Assembly (NCBI GenBank): GCA_028698335.1
Contig: JAQVDP010000008.1
Location: forward strand, 156,623 to 220,622
Source of the DNA: Nevskiales bacterium
GTDB taxonomy: Bacteria > Pseudomonadota > Gammaproteobacteria > Nevskiales > Nevskiaceae
Length of the DNA: 64,000 nucleotides
Reading direction: 5' to 3'
Made by a program: the position numbers and the translations under genes. Within the stretch, counting starts at the first letter, position 1. Each line of letters starts with the position of its first letter. Positions 36,743 to 46,092 of this stretch are shown one piece after another. The notes below the pieces were generated by a model. It saw only the letters and a list, made by a program, of their open reading frames with translations, was not told the DNA's origin and made no database searches.

Positions 36743-38347
36743 CTATCCTCCGAGACCGGAGCCGAGGTCGGCGTAGGCATTGCGCAGGTCGCGCTTGAGA
36801 ATCTTGCCGCTGGCATTCTTGGGCAGGCTGTCGACCACTTTCACCAGCTTCGGCGCCTTGTATCCCGCCATGCGTTCGCGGCAGTACTGCAGGATCTCGG
36901 CTTCCGCGATCGACAGCCCCGGCCGCGGAACGATGACGGCCATCACGGCCTCGATCCACTTGGGATGCGCGACGCCAAACACCGCGACTTCCGACACGGC
37001 GGGATGCGTGAAGATGATCTCCTCGACCTCGCGGCTGGCCACGTTCTCGCCGCCGGTCTTGATCATGTCCTTCTTGCGGTCGACGACGGTGAGGTATCCC
37101 TCCTCGTCCATCACGCCCAGATCCCCGCTGTGAAACCAGCCGTTGCGGAACGCTTCCGCGGTCTTCTCCGGATTCTTCCAGTAGCCGAGGGTGATATGGG
37201 GGCTGCGATGCACGATCTCGCCGACGGTGCCCGGCGGCACGGGCCTGTCGTCGTCGTCGACCACCCGGGTTTCCACGTTGATCGCCGGGCGCCCTGCCGA
37301 GCCGAGCTTCCGCATCTGGTCCTCGGGCTTGAGCACGGTCGCCACCGGTGACATCTCGGTCTGGCCGTAGAAGTTGAACAGGCGGATGCCGGGAATGCGG
37401 GCGTGCAGCTCCTTGATGATTTCGACCGGCATGATCGAGGCGCCGTAGTAACCCCGCCTGAGCGTCGAAAGATCCGTCTTGTCAAAATCCGGATGGCGCA
37501 ACAGCGCGATCCAGACCGTGGGCGGGCAGAACAGCTTCGTGACCTTTTCCTCGGCGATGGTCTTGAGCAGGGTCGCGGCGTCGGGCGCCGGCAGCACGAT
37601 GCTCGTCGCGCCCAGATACAGATCCGGCGTCAGGAAACAATCGAGCTGGGCGCAGTGGAACAGCGGCAGCGAATGGATCTCCACGTCCGCCGCACTCATT
37701 TCGCCATCGGCGATGCAGCTGGTGTAGTGCGCGTACAGGCTGCGGGCCGACAGGAGCGCGCCCTTCGGACGCGACTCCGTTCCGCTCGTGTACAGCATCT
37801 GCACCGGCGCATCGTCTTCGACGTCGACATCCGGCTCGGTCGCGTCCGCATGCGTCATCCAGTCCTGCACGCACTCCCAGCCCTCGGGCACACCCTCCAG
37901 CTTTTCGCGAATGGCGCCGCGTACCTTGAGCGCCACGCCGGCCTGCCCGATCGCGGCATCGGCGGTACCCGCGAGCGCATCCTCGACGACCATGCCCACG
38001 GCCTCGGCGTTTTCGAGGATGTAGGCGATCTCGCCGGCGTTGAGCATGAAGTTGATCGGAACCACCACCGCACCGAGGCGGGCCAGCGCGAAGCGGATGA
38101 CGACGAAAGCGTGATTGTTGTGGGACAACAGCGCCACGTGGTCGCCCTTCGTCACGCCGCGCTCCGCCAGTGCGTTGGCCGTCCGGTTCACCGTCTCGTC
38201 GAGCTCGGCGAAGGTCTGGCGCAGATTCCCGTAGACCAGGGCGGTCTTTCCAGGATCGCGCGCCGCGCTGCGCCGCAGCAGGTCACCGAGCCGGTGACCG
38301 CGAGCGCTCGCGATCATTGCATTAACGCCAGTTTCGGAAGCGGGCAT
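36743..38347 (-). CDS. Acyl-CoA synthetase (AMP-forming, FadD-like)
   Basis: The 534-residue ANL-superfamily enzyme activates a carboxylic acid to acyl-CoA through an acyl-adenylate. Visible blocks are the phosphate loop YTSGTESRPKG, GYYGASIMPVE, NFYGQTEMSP, WFHSGDLGVMDEEGYL, the hinge DRKKDMIKTGGENV and the catalytic lysine in LPKNASGKILKRDL. The substrate is not predictable; fatty or side-chain acids of steroids are possible in this context. It is on the same strand as, and downstream of, the esterase and Baeyer-Villiger genes, although a 467-base gap and a terminator separate it from the esterase. Confidence 0.9.
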   Translation of the reverse strand: MPASETGVNAMIASARGHRLGDLLRRSAARDPGKTALVYGNLRQTFAELDETVNRTANALAERGVTKGDHVALLSHNNHAFVVIRFALARLGAVVVPINFMLNAGEIAYILENAEAVGMVVEDALAGTADAAIGQAGVALKVRGAIREKLEGVPEGWECVQDWMTHADATEPDVDVEDDAPVQMLYTSGTESRPKGALLSARSLYAHYTSCIADGEMSAADVEIHSLPLFHCAQLDCFLTPDLYLGATSIVLPAPDAATLLKTIAEEKVTKLFCPPTVWIALLRHPDFDKTDLSTLRRGYYGASIMPVEIIKELHARIPGIRLFNFYGQTEMSPVATVLKPEDQMRKLGSAGRPAINVETRVVDDDDRPVPPGTVGEIVHRSPHITLGYWKNPEKTAEAFRNGWFHSGDLGVMDEEGYLTVVDRKKDMIKTGGENVASREVEEIIFTHPAVSEVAVFGVAHPKWIEAVMAVIVPRPGLSIAEAEILQYCRERMAGYKAPKLVKVVDSLPKNASGKILKRDLRNAYADLGSGLGG

Positions 38348-38770
38348 ATCAGTCTCCTAACAGCTGATAGAGATGGAACGGCGGAGCCCGCAGCGCAACT
38401 GCGAACAACCGGTCTATCGGCAGTTCTCACATCGCAGCGCGGCTCTGGCTCTTGTTGTTCTATCGCCTTGCCGACACGTTTTGCTGCGGATGCGCCTGCC
38501 CGTTCCCTGTAACACCCAAGCTCCCAGTCCCGGCCGCTCCTCAACGGGCCGGGGGCACAACGTATAGCGGACCGAACTGTAGCAGGTCTCTCGCTTTTTC
38601 GGACTGACGATCCGCTGCGCCGACAGGCGAGCCTCTCCTGGCCCGCTTCAGAATGCGACGACTCCATCCCCGACTAACGTGGATATCCGTCCCTTGCAGG
38701 CTGGTAACGACCTGTCGCGCGGCGCCCACCGCACACGCGGCTCAACCCATCTGACCCGCAACGCAAGAGC
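38348..38770. promoter_or_regulatory. Intergenic region upstream of the acyl-CoA synthetase gene
   Basis: About 420 bases without a convincing gene. It presumably contains the promoter for the minus-strand acyl-CoA synthetase. The short ORFs overlap in several frames and have no ribosome-binding sites. No operator was recognised. Confidence 0.4.
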
Positions 38771-38800
38771 GCCGGGCGACGTGCGCACACATCGCCCGGC
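38771..38800 (-). terminator. Hairpin after the serine hydrolase gene
   Basis: GCCGGGCGA / TCGCCCGGC is a perfect 9-bp stem with a 12-base loop that itself contains the palindrome GTGCGCAC. It lies 15 bases after the stop codon of the gene ending at 38815 (minus strand). There is no strong U-tract. Confidence 0.5.
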
Positions 38801-38814
38801 CCGTTGCGCTTACA

Positions 38815-39984
38815 TCAGCGGGTCTGCTGATAGGTCGTGGCTTCGAACTCGAGGAACAGCGGCAGCGCCTTGACGTCGGCGAACGGCAGGATCTGGGTCA
38901 GCAGCACACCGCCGATCCCCTGGCTCGGATCGATCCAGTAGTAGGAGTTGGCGAGGCCCGCCCACATCAGGCTGCCGGCGGAGCGGCCGGTCGGCAGCGG
39001 CCTGGTGTTGATGAGGAAGCCGAGACCCCACTTGTGCGGAATCTCGGGCGGCAGGGGCATGTCGTTGGTGAACATGGGATTGGCGCTCTTGATCGAGGGC
39101 ACGTCCATGTCGCCGATCTGGTTGCTCGCCATCTGCTCGACGGTCTCCGGCCTGAGGATCTGCCGGCCGTCGAGCGAGCCGCCATTGAGCAGCATGCGCA
39201 CGAACTTGAGGTAGTCGCCGACGGTACCGTAGAGACCGCCGCCGCCCATCTCGAACTCGGGTTCCTGCGGCACCTCCAGATCCATCGGCGCGAGGCCGCC
39301 TTCCGGCAGGCGCGCATGGATGGTGGCGAGGCGCGCGCGCATGTCGTCACGCAGCTTGAACGCGGTGTCGCTCATGCCGAGCGGGCCGAGCACGTTCGCG
39401 CTCAGATACTCGCCGAGCTTCTGGCCGCTCGCGGCCTCGACCAGACGACCGACCCAGTCGGTGCTGACACCGTAGGACCACTGCTCGCCGGGGTCGAACA
39501 GCAGCGGCAGACGGATGCTGTCGAGCGCGCAGGAGATGAAGCCCGGCGCGCCGGTGGCGGTCTGGAAGCGCTGCACCTCTTCGCTGAGGAACTCGTAGCT
39601 GTAACCCGCGGTATGGGTCAGCAGATGATGCAGGGTGACGGGCTGGCGGGGCGCACGCAGCTGCGGCTGGCCGTCGGCATCGAAACCGTCCAGCACCCTG
39701 GCATCGGCAAGTTCCGGCAACCACTTCGAAGCCGGACTGTGCAGATCCAGCTTGCCCTGCTCGACGAGCTGCATCGCCGCCGTGGACGTCAGCGCCTTGG
39801 TCATCGACGCGATCAGGCCGACCGTGTCCGTATTCATCGCCGCGCCCGATCCGACGGCCCGCTCACCGAATGCGCCTTCGTACAGGGTGCCGTTGCGGTC
39901 GGTCACCATCGCCACCACGCCGGGCACGCCGTTGGGCCCAACCGCCCGCTGCAACACGCTGTCGAGCGCCTGCTTCATTGTCAT
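38815..39984 (-). CDS. Serine hydrolase, class C beta-lactamase/esterase family
   Basis: The 389-residue product has the nucleophile motif S60-M-T-K63, the second-site tyrosine at Tyr171 in WSYGVS, and a glycine-rich region MGGGGLYGT. There is no signal peptide, so it is probably a cytoplasmic EstB-like esterase and not a true beta-lactamase. Lying 80 bases downstream of a Baeyer-Villiger-type monooxygenase on the same strand, it could hydrolyse the ester that enzyme makes. That pairing is inference from context. Confidence 0.85.
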   Translation of the reverse strand: MTMKQALDSVLQRAVGPNGVPGVVAMVTDRNGTLYEGAFGERAVGSGAAMNTDTVGLIASMTKALTSTAAMQLVEQGKLDLHSPASKWLPELADARVLDGFDADGQPQLRAPRQPVTLHHLLTHTAGYSYEFLSEEVQRFQTATGAPGFISCALDSIRLPLLFDPGEQWSYGVSTDWVGRLVEAASGQKLGEYLSANVLGPLGMSDTAFKLRDDMRARLATIHARLPEGGLAPMDLEVPQEPEFEMGGGGLYGTVGDYLKFVRMLLNGGSLDGRQILRPETVEQMASNQIGDMDVPSIKSANPMFTNDMPLPPEIPHKWGLGFLINTRPLPTGRSAGSLMWAGLANSYYWIDPSQGIGGVLLTQILPFADVKALPLFLEFEATTYQQTR

Positions 39985-40064
39985 GCTGTGTTCTCCTCGC
40001 TTGTATTGAATCGACCCCGCCGGCAGCGGAACACGCCGCCGGCGGGGCCGGAGCTACGGGTGCG

Positions 40065-41558
40065 TCAGGCGGCCTGCGCGGCCGGCTGGTCGCTCATCGA
40101 CGCCAGCCTGGGCTCGAACTCGAGATTGCCGTCGTCGACCGGCTGCTCGAGCAGCATCGGACGATCACGCTCGTAGTTGTGCAGCACCCGCCACGGCAGG
40201 TCGCGGCCCTGGCGCGGCAGCACGGCCGCGCCGCGCTGGACGTAACCGGAGCTGAGCGAGCCGAGGATCGATTCGTCCTGCACCTCGCCGGCCGGCGCCC
40301 GGGCGGTGGCGACCTCGTAGCCGTTCTTGTCCATGAACTTGAGCAGGCGGCAGATGTATTCCGACGCGATATCCGCCTTCAGCGTCCACGGCGCATTGGT
40401 GTAGCCGATGATCCACGCCATGTTCGGCACGTTCTGCAGCAGCGTGCCCTTGTAGGTCATCAACTCGCCGGTGTTCTGCACCTGGCCGTCGACGCGCAGG
40501 TCGACGCCGCCGAACACCTGGATCTGCAATCCGGTGGCGGTGATGATGATGTCCGCCTCCAGCTCCTTGCCGGACTTGAGCAGGATGCCTTTCTCGGTGA
40601 AGGTCTCGATGTGATCGGTCACGACCGACGCCTTGCCGCTCTTGATCACCTTGAACAGATCGGCGTCGGGCACCGCGCACAGGCGCTCGTCCCAGGGGTT
40701 GTAGCTGGGCGTGAAGTGGCGCATGTCGAAGCCTTCGCCCAGCTGCTTGCGCACGCCGGAGAGCAGCCACGCGCGCACCTTGCCGGGCCAGCGCTTGGCG
40801 GCCTTGTAGATCGTGCGCTGCAGGAAGATGTTGCGCTGGCGCGCGAAGGCGTAGACCCAGCGCTCCGGCAGGAAGCGGCTCAACGTCTCGGAGACCTTGT
40901 CGTAGCCCGGCACCGAGAACACATAGCTCGGCGAACGCTGCAGCATCGTCACGTGCGCGGCATCGTCGGCCATCGCCGGCACCAGCGTCACCGCCGTTGC
41001 GCCGCTGCCGATCACCACGACGCGCTTGCCGCTGTAGTCGAAGTTCTCCGGCCAGTGCTGCGGATGGATGCAGGTACCCTTGAAACGCTCGACACCCGGG
41101 AACTTGGGCAGGTAGCCCTGATCGTAGTTGTAATAGCCGGTGCAGCTGACCAGGTAATTGCAGGTGTAGGTGCGCGTCTCGCCGGTCTCTTCCTCGAGCG
41201 CGGTCAGCGTCCAGCGATGGCGTTCGCTCGACCAGTCGGCACTGGTGATCTTGAGTCCGTACTGGATCTTCTTGTCGACGCCGTACTCGCGCGCCGTGTC
41301 CTTGACGTAGTTGCGGATCGACTCGCCGTCCGCCAGCACCTTGAGCGCGTTCCAGGGCCTGAACTTGTAGCCGAAGCTGAACATGTCCGAGTCCGAGCGG
41401 ATGCCGGGATACCGGAACAGATCCCAGGTGCCGCCGATGGACTTGCGCCGCTCCAGGATCCCGACCCGCTTCTCCGGGCAGTCGATCGCCAGATGGCAGG
41501 CCATGCCGATGCCCGACAGACCGGCACCGACGATGAGGACGTCGTAATGAGTCTGCAC
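40065..41558 (-). CDS. Flavin monooxygenase, Baeyer-Villiger type
   Basis: The 497-residue product starts at a GTG with AGGAGA seven bases upstream. The FAD motif is GAGLSG (residues 11-16). The Baeyer-Villiger fingerprint F159-x-G-x3-H165-x3-W169 (FKGTCIHPQHW) and the NADPH motif GSGATA (184-189) follow. Such enzymes insert oxygen next to a ketone to give an ester or lactone. The gene is divergent from an AraC regulator and is followed by an esterase gene, which fits a ketone-degradation unit. The ketone substrate is unknown. Confidence 0.9.
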   Translation of the reverse strand: MQTHYDVLIVGAGLSGIGMACHLAIDCPEKRVGILERRKSIGGTWDLFRYPGIRSDSDMFSFGYKFRPWNALKVLADGESIRNYVKDTAREYGVDKKIQYGLKITSADWSSERHRWTLTALEEETGETRTYTCNYLVSCTGYYNYDQGYLPKFPGVERFKGTCIHPQHWPENFDYSGKRVVVIGSGATAVTLVPAMADDAAHVTMLQRSPSYVFSVPGYDKVSETLSRFLPERWVYAFARQRNIFLQRTIYKAAKRWPGKVRAWLLSGVRKQLGEGFDMRHFTPSYNPWDERLCAVPDADLFKVIKSGKASVVTDHIETFTEKGILLKSGKELEADIIITATGLQIQVFGGVDLRVDGQVQNTGELMTYKGTLLQNVPNMAWIIGYTNAPWTLKADIASEYICRLLKFMDKNGYEVATARAPAGEVQDESILGSLSSGYVQRGAAVLPRQGRDLPWRVLHNYERDRPMLLEQPVDDGNLEFEPRLASMSDQPAAQAA

Positions 41559-41625
41559 GCCTGATCTCCTCTCATATGAATAAACCGTCGCCGCAGTATG
41601 GCGGCTGCCGCGACCGTTGTACTTG

Positions 41626-41659
41626 ACATTTTGAGACAGAGTTTGAACATTTCGAGACA
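41626..41659. promoter_or_regulatory. Tandem 13-bp direct repeats, probable AraC operator
   Basis: ACATTTTGAGACA (41626-41638) and ACATTTCGAGACA (41647-41659) differ at one base and are spaced exactly 21 bp apart, two helical turns. They lie in the 100-base gap between the divergent monooxygenase and AraC genes. The second ends on the A of the annotated AraC start codon, so either autoregulation or a slightly later start (ATG at 41668) is possible. Confidence 0.75.
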
Positions 41660-42720
41660 TGACGGCGATGGTGCGGGCCAGCGGATTGCGGGGGTACGGC
41701 GCCCTGATGCGGCAGCTCGGGGCTGATCCCGCGCGCCTGCTGGAGCGCTATCGCATCGACGAATCGGCATTGGCAGATGAGGACGCGCTGCTGCCGCTGC
41801 GCGCGGTCGTGCACCTGCTGGAGGCCAGCGCGGCGGCCACCGGTTGCGACGACTTCGGCCTGCGCATGTCGCACCGGCAGGACATCAGCGTGCTCGGCCC
41901 GCTGGCGATCGTGATGCAGAACGCGCCGACGGTGCGCGCGGCGATGAACGACGCCTCGCGCTACATGTTCGTGCACAGCCCCGGGCTGGTCGTCTCCCTG
42001 CACGAACAGAGCACGGTCGCCGGCCCGGATTGCGCGGAGCTGCGCTTCGAACTCGGGCTCAGCGGTCAGCCGGCGCAGCGCCAGACCTTCGACCTGTGCA
42101 TCGGCGACATCCATCACATGATCCAGTTGCTCGGCGGCGAGCACTACGCCCTGCGCACGGTCACGCTGCCGCACACGCCGCTGGCACCGGTCGGCGTGTA
42201 CCGGCGCTTCTTCGGCGTGCCGGTGCTGACCGATCAGCTCCACGGCGGCCTGCATTTCGAGCGCAGCACCCTCGACGCCGACCTGCGCGCGGTCAACCAC
42301 TCGCTGCGCCGCCTGGCGATGGACTACCTGACCCAGCAGTTCGGCTCGCCGGCGCAGACTCTGTCGGCCCGCGTGCATCAGGCGCTGCGCCGCACCCTGG
42401 GCACGCCGCAGAACAGCAAGACCGCGATCGCCGCGCTGCTCGGCGTGCATCCGCGCACGCTGCAGCGCCACCTCAAGCAGGAAGGCAGCAGCTACGAGGC
42501 GATCCGCGAACAGGTGCTGCAGGACACCGCGCTGCGCTACCTGCGCGAGACGCGTGTGCCGATGAGCCAGCTCGCCGGGCTGCTCGGATTCTCGGAGCAG
42601 TCGGCGATGACGCGCTCGTGCCGTCGCTGGTTCGGCAAGACGCCTTCGGCGATCCGCCGCGCCGCCAATCCGGCGACGCCGGAGACGCTCGAGATCGCGC
42701 TGAGTACGGAGTTCGAATGA
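41659..42720 (+). CDS. AraC family transcriptional regulator
   Basis: The 353-residue protein has an N-terminal arabinose-binding-like effector domain (about 1-220; GADPARLLERYRID, then GLRMSHRQD) and a C-terminal double HTH (AALLGVHPRTLQRHLKQEG, then SQLAGLLGFSEQSAMTRSCRRWFG). This layout is that of the OruR/ArgR-like AraC regulators that control adjacent catabolic genes. It is divergent from the Baeyer-Villiger gene, with a tandem half-site between them, so that gene is the probable target. Confidence 0.88.
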   Translation: MTAMVRASGLRGYGALMRQLGADPARLLERYRIDESALADEDALLPLRAVVHLLEASAAATGCDDFGLRMSHRQDISVLGPLAIVMQNAPTVRAAMNDASRYMFVHSPGLVVSLHEQSTVAGPDCAELRFELGLSGQPAQRQTFDLCIGDIHHMIQLLGGEHYALRTVTLPHTPLAPVGVYRRFFGVPVLTDQLHGGLHFERSTLDADLRAVNHSLRRLAMDYLTQQFGSPAQTLSARVHQALRRTLGTPQNSKTAIAALLGVHPRTLQRHLKQEGSSYEAIREQVLQDTALRYLRETRVPMSQLAGLLGFSEQSAMTRSCRRWFGKTPSAIRRAANPATPETLEIALSTEFE

Positions 42721-42763
42721 ACCGCTCGCGCGCGTCGACACGACCCCGTAGGCTCGGCACAGC

Positions 42764-44410
42764 ATGAACGCCCCGGTCCTCGTCCGCTGCGCCATCGCGC
42801 TTGCCCTGTGGCTGGCCGCGATCACCGCGGGCGCCGCCCGGGACAACGGCTGCCTCGGCTGTCATGCCGACTCGCGCGCCGGCATCGGCCACGCGCACGC
42901 CGCCATTGCCGACAACTGCACCGCCTGCCACGCGGGCGACCGCGAGGCGACGCGCAAGGCCGGCGCGCATGCGGGTCTGATCGCCTTTCCCGGCAATCTC
43001 GACAACGCCGCACGGACCTGCGGGAGCTGCCACGCGGCGCAGGTCGAGGCGGTCGGACACGGGGTGATGCACACCGGCGCGCGCATGGTCGCGACCACCC
43101 GGCACGTCTTCGGCGAGTCGGTCGACCGCCCCGGCCACCAGACGCTGGCGCAGCTCACCCACAGCCCCGCCGACACGCTGCTGCGCAAGCTGTGCGCGAG
43201 CTGCCATCTGGGCCAGAACAAGACCGCGCACGCGCTGGATGCGAGTTTCGACCGCGGCGGCGGCTGCCTGGCCTGCCACATCAACCAGCAGAACGCGCCG
43301 CAGCACCCGGCATTGAGCGCCACCGTCAGCGATGCGCGCTGCTTCGGCTGCCATTCGCGCTCCGGCCGCATCGCGCTGAGCTATGCCGGTCTGGCCGAGG
43401 TTGCGACGCTTGCGGACGGCGTCGACGGCGGCCAGCTCGAGGATGGCCGCGCCGTCGCATTCCGGCCCGCCGATCGCCATCACGCCGCGGGCATGGCCTG
43501 TGTCGACTGCCACACCGCCCGCGATGTGATGGGCATGGCGCTGGATTCCGGAACCCCACCGGCGGCCCGCGGAGTCGACATCGCCTGCGATGACTGCCAC
43601 CGGATCGGCAGCACCATCACTGCCGCGCAGTGGCCCGCGCTGTACGCACCGCTGCGCAAGCGTGTGCCGTTCGCGATCGACGCGGAGACCCGCTTCCCGG
43701 TGACCGCGCACGGCACACCGCTGTGGAACGTGGAGCTGCATGGCGCGAACGCCGGCGACGGCATCCGCGCAACGCTGCACCGCAAGGATGGCCGCGGCGC
43801 GCGCGCGATTCCCGCCTACCGTGCCAGTGATCACCCGCTGGCCACCGAGCACGCGCGGCTCGACTGCTCGGCCTGCCATACGCAGTGGGCGCCGCAGTGC
43901 TACGGCTGCCACGTCAGCTTCGACCCGGACGCCGGACAGTACGATCACATGGAGGGGCGCGAGACCCCCGGGCGCTGGCGCGAACGCAGCAGCGACATCC
44001 GCAACGCTCCGCCGCCGCTGGGCGTCGACCGCGACGGTCGCGTGGTCCCCGTCGTGCCCGGCATGATCATGACGGCCACGCATCCGGACTGGTCCGCCCC
44101 GCGCTTCGTCCGCCGCTTCGCGCCCCTGGAAGCGCATACGACCGGGCCGGCACGCGCCTGCGCCGCCTGCCATCGCGATTCGACGGCGCTCGGGCTCGGC
44201 CAGGGGCGGCTGGAGAAGGTGAACGGACAATGGGCCTTCCGGCCGACGCATCCGATGCTCGACGACGGCCTGCCGGCCGACGCCTGGACCGCGCTCGGGC
44301 GGTCCGCCGATCCGCGGGCGGATGCACCGGTGCGGCCGTTCAGCGCCGCCGAACTCCGGCGCATTCTCGATGCGCCGCTGGAAAACGAATCGCCGCGTAC
44401 GCCGGACTGA
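42764..44410 (+). CDS. Undecahaem c-type cytochrome
   Basis: The 548-residue periplasmic protein has a signal peptide (about 1-24) and eleven CxxCH haem-binding motifs, starting at Cys30, 52, 86, 144, 168, 193, 246, 275, 368, 379 and 466. There are many additional histidines for distal ligands. It fits no multihaem family I can name with certainty; Shewanella UndA also binds eleven haems but is much longer. It converges on, and ends only 12 bases from, the rhodanese gene of the Psr-like operon. It is therefore a likely electron carrier for that molybdoenzyme. Outer-membrane anchoring is not evident because there is no lipobox. Confidence 0.85.
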   Translation: MNAPVLVRCAIALALWLAAITAGAARDNGCLGCHADSRAGIGHAHAAIADNCTACHAGDREATRKAGAHAGLIAFPGNLDNAARTCGSCHAAQVEAVGHGVMHTGARMVATTRHVFGESVDRPGHQTLAQLTHSPADTLLRKLCASCHLGQNKTAHALDASFDRGGGCLACHINQQNAPQHPALSATVSDARCFGCHSRSGRIALSYAGLAEVATLADGVDGGQLEDGRAVAFRPADRHHAAGMACVDCHTARDVMGMALDSGTPPAARGVDIACDDCHRIGSTITAAQWPALYAPLRKRVPFAIDAETRFPVTAHGTPLWNVELHGANAGDGIRATLHRKDGRGARAIPAYRASDHPLATEHARLDCSACHTQWAPQCYGCHVSFDPDAGQYDHMEGRETPGRWRERSSDIRNAPPPLGVDRDGRVVPVVPGMIMTATHPDWSAPRFVRRFAPLEAHTTGPARACAACHRDSTALGLGQGRLEKVNGQWAFRPTHPMLDDGLPADAWTALGRSADPRADAPVRPFSAAELRRILDAPLENESPRTPD

Positions 44411-44422
44411 CCCGGCGCGGGC

Positions 44423-45070
44423 TCAGCAGCCCTCGTACTTGCGCGGCTTGCGCTGCGGCTCGGGCGTTGCGACCGGTGGCACATAGGCCGGTGCCGCCGC
44501 CGGCTCCGCGGCCGGGACCGGACTGGCCTGCGCGACCTGGTCGCCGCCGACGAAGTAGCAGGCGACGGCCTGCTGCTCCGGCACCCGCGGAAACTCACCG
44601 TCCGCCGCCACCGCCTCGATGGCCGGATTCAGGATCTTCTGCGCCCAGTGGTTGTACCCGCCCAGCAGCAGACGCGCGTCGTGACCGCCCGCCAGCCGCA
44701 GCAACACCGCGGCCTGCGCGGCAAGCTCCGACCCCTGCGAGTACAGGATCACCTCGCGATCCCGTGGCAGGGCGTCGAGGTTCTCGGGCATCAGCAGCTC
44801 GCTCACGCTCAGGTTGCGCGCGCCTTCGATGTGCCCCTTCGCGAATGCCTCGGGCGGGCGGACGTCGATCAGAACGAAGTCCTTGGCGCCGGCGATGATG
44901 CGGCGCGCCAGATCGTCGGCGCTGACGCGGTCGTCCTTGCGCGCCACGGACTGGGCGACCTGCGCGAGCTGCTGGCCCGACGGCGCCGGAACGCCGGTAC
45001 CGCCGCAACCGCCGAGCCCCAGGGCGATCAATGCCCCCAGCGGCAGCGCCTTGTTCAGGATTGTGGACAT
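44423..45070 (-). CDS. Rhodanese-like lipoprotein with Ser in place of catalytic Cys
   Basis: The 215-residue product starts at the ATG after GGAGGAGCATCCC. Its signal peptide ends LGG-C22 (lipobox), so it should be anchored at the membrane facing the periplasm. The rhodanese domain (FVLIDVRPPEAFAKGHIEGARNL, residues 65-87) is intact, but the active-site loop reads LYSQGSELA with Ser111 where the persulfide-forming Cys should be. It is therefore probably a binding or sensor protein and not an active sulfurtransferase. The C-terminal tail is Pro/Ala-rich and ends KYEGC. It is the last gene of the sulfur-redox operon. Confidence 0.82.
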   Translation of the reverse strand: MSTILNKALPLGALIALGLGGCGGTGVPAPSGQQLAQVAQSVARKDDRVSADDLARRIIAGAKDFVLIDVRPPEAFAKGHIEGARNLSVSELLMPENLDALPRDREVILYSQGSELAAQAAVLLRLAGGHDARLLLGGYNHWAQKILNPAIEAVAADGEFPRVPEQQAVACYFVGGDQVAQASPVPAAEPAAAPAYVPPVATPEPQRKPRKYEGC

Positions 45071-45086
45071 GGGATGCTCCTCCACT

Positions 45087-46082
45087 TCAGCGCAGCCGCT
45101 CGAGCAGCTGCGGATTGAATTCAGACTCGTAATTGATCCAGGTGGTTTCCTGCCCCAGATCGACCGCGATCACGCGCAGCATGTACCCGCCGACCAGCAC
45201 CAGCACCGGTGCGATCACCGCGACCCGGCGCATCAGCCCGCGCAGCTCGAAGGATTCGAGCAGCAGCGGAACGAGCAGCCCCACCGCGACGAAGGCGCCC
45301 CAGAACATCGCGCTGTAGCTGCCGCCCAGCAGCTTGGCGGCCGCTTCGAGCTGCGGCCGCGCGCCCGTGCTGAGATTGACCAGCAACAGCGCGACGATCA
45401 GCATCTCGGCGACGATCAGACCGATGTCGATGCGCGTGAACAGGCTGCGTTCGCCATGGTTGCGCGCGATCAGCGCGGTCAGTGCCGCACCGGTGGACAG
45501 GCCGGAGACCAGGAACAGCGGACCGAGCAGACCGGTGTTCCAGAACGGCCGCGCGCTGAACGCGCTGAGCAGGATGCCGGTGTAGATGCCGAGCCCGACC
45601 GCGATCGGCAGCGCCATCCACGCGATCGCGCGGCGCCGGACCTCGAGCCAGTCGAGCAGCTCGGGCAGCAACGGCACGCGGCCGATGTACGGCACCGCGA
45701 CCGGATAGCCCTTGCGCAGCGTCGACAGGATCTGCAGCACACTGACCGGATAGAACAGCACCAGGATCCAGGCGCCATAGGACATCGGCGAGGTCGGCTG
45801 GAAGGTCGTGTAGAAACGCCACACGAACAGCTTGTGCGACAGATCCAGGAACAGCGTGGTCATCCCCAGCGACAGGGCGATCGGCCCCAGCAACGCCAGG
45901 CCGTTGGCCGCGAACGGCGCCTCCTCGTCCTTGTTGAGCACCTGCATCAATGCGGAGAAGAACATGATGCCGGCGGTCAGGCCGCCGAGGAAAAGATAGA
46001 CCGAGATCTGCCAGTTCCAGACCTCCAGCACCGGATCGATATGCGGATTGCTGCGCGCGGTGATCAGAATCTCTTCGAGCAT
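45087..46082 (-). CDS. NrfD/PsrC family membrane subunit
   Basis: The 331-residue protein has about eight to nine transmembrane helices and an N-terminal WNWQISVYLFLGGLTAGIMF that is characteristic of NrfD/PsrC quinone-interacting subunits. It exchanges electrons between the quinone pool and the iron-sulfur subunit. It lies 10 bases after the ferredoxin-subunit gene and 16 bases before the rhodanese gene. Together with the two genes upstream it makes a Psr/Phs-type three-subunit complex. Confidence 0.88.
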   Translation of the reverse strand: MLEEILITARSNPHIDPVLEVWNWQISVYLFLGGLTAGIMFFSALMQVLNKDEEAPFAANGLALLGPIALSLGMTTLFLDLSHKLFVWRFYTTFQPTSPMSYGAWILVLFYPVSVLQILSTLRKGYPVAVPYIGRVPLLPELLDWLEVRRRAIAWMALPIAVGLGIYTGILLSAFSARPFWNTGLLGPLFLVSGLSTGAALTALIARNHGERSLFTRIDIGLIVAEMLIVALLLVNLSTGARPQLEAAAKLLGGSYSAMFWGAFVAVGLLVPLLLESFELRGLMRRVAVIAPVLVLVGGYMLRVIAVDLGQETTWINYESEFNPQLLERLR

Positions 46083-46092
46083 GGCGGCAGCC

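Noticed and set aside
38815..39984. Antibiotic-resistance beta-lactamase
   Set aside because: The SxxK and Tyr motifs fit class C-like esterases, but there is no signal peptide and the context is catabolic.
41623..41651. A TTGACA -35 element paired with AACATT as promoter of the AraC gene
   Set aside because: It would place the transcription start at or inside the AraC start codon; the sequence is better explained by the tandem operator repeats.
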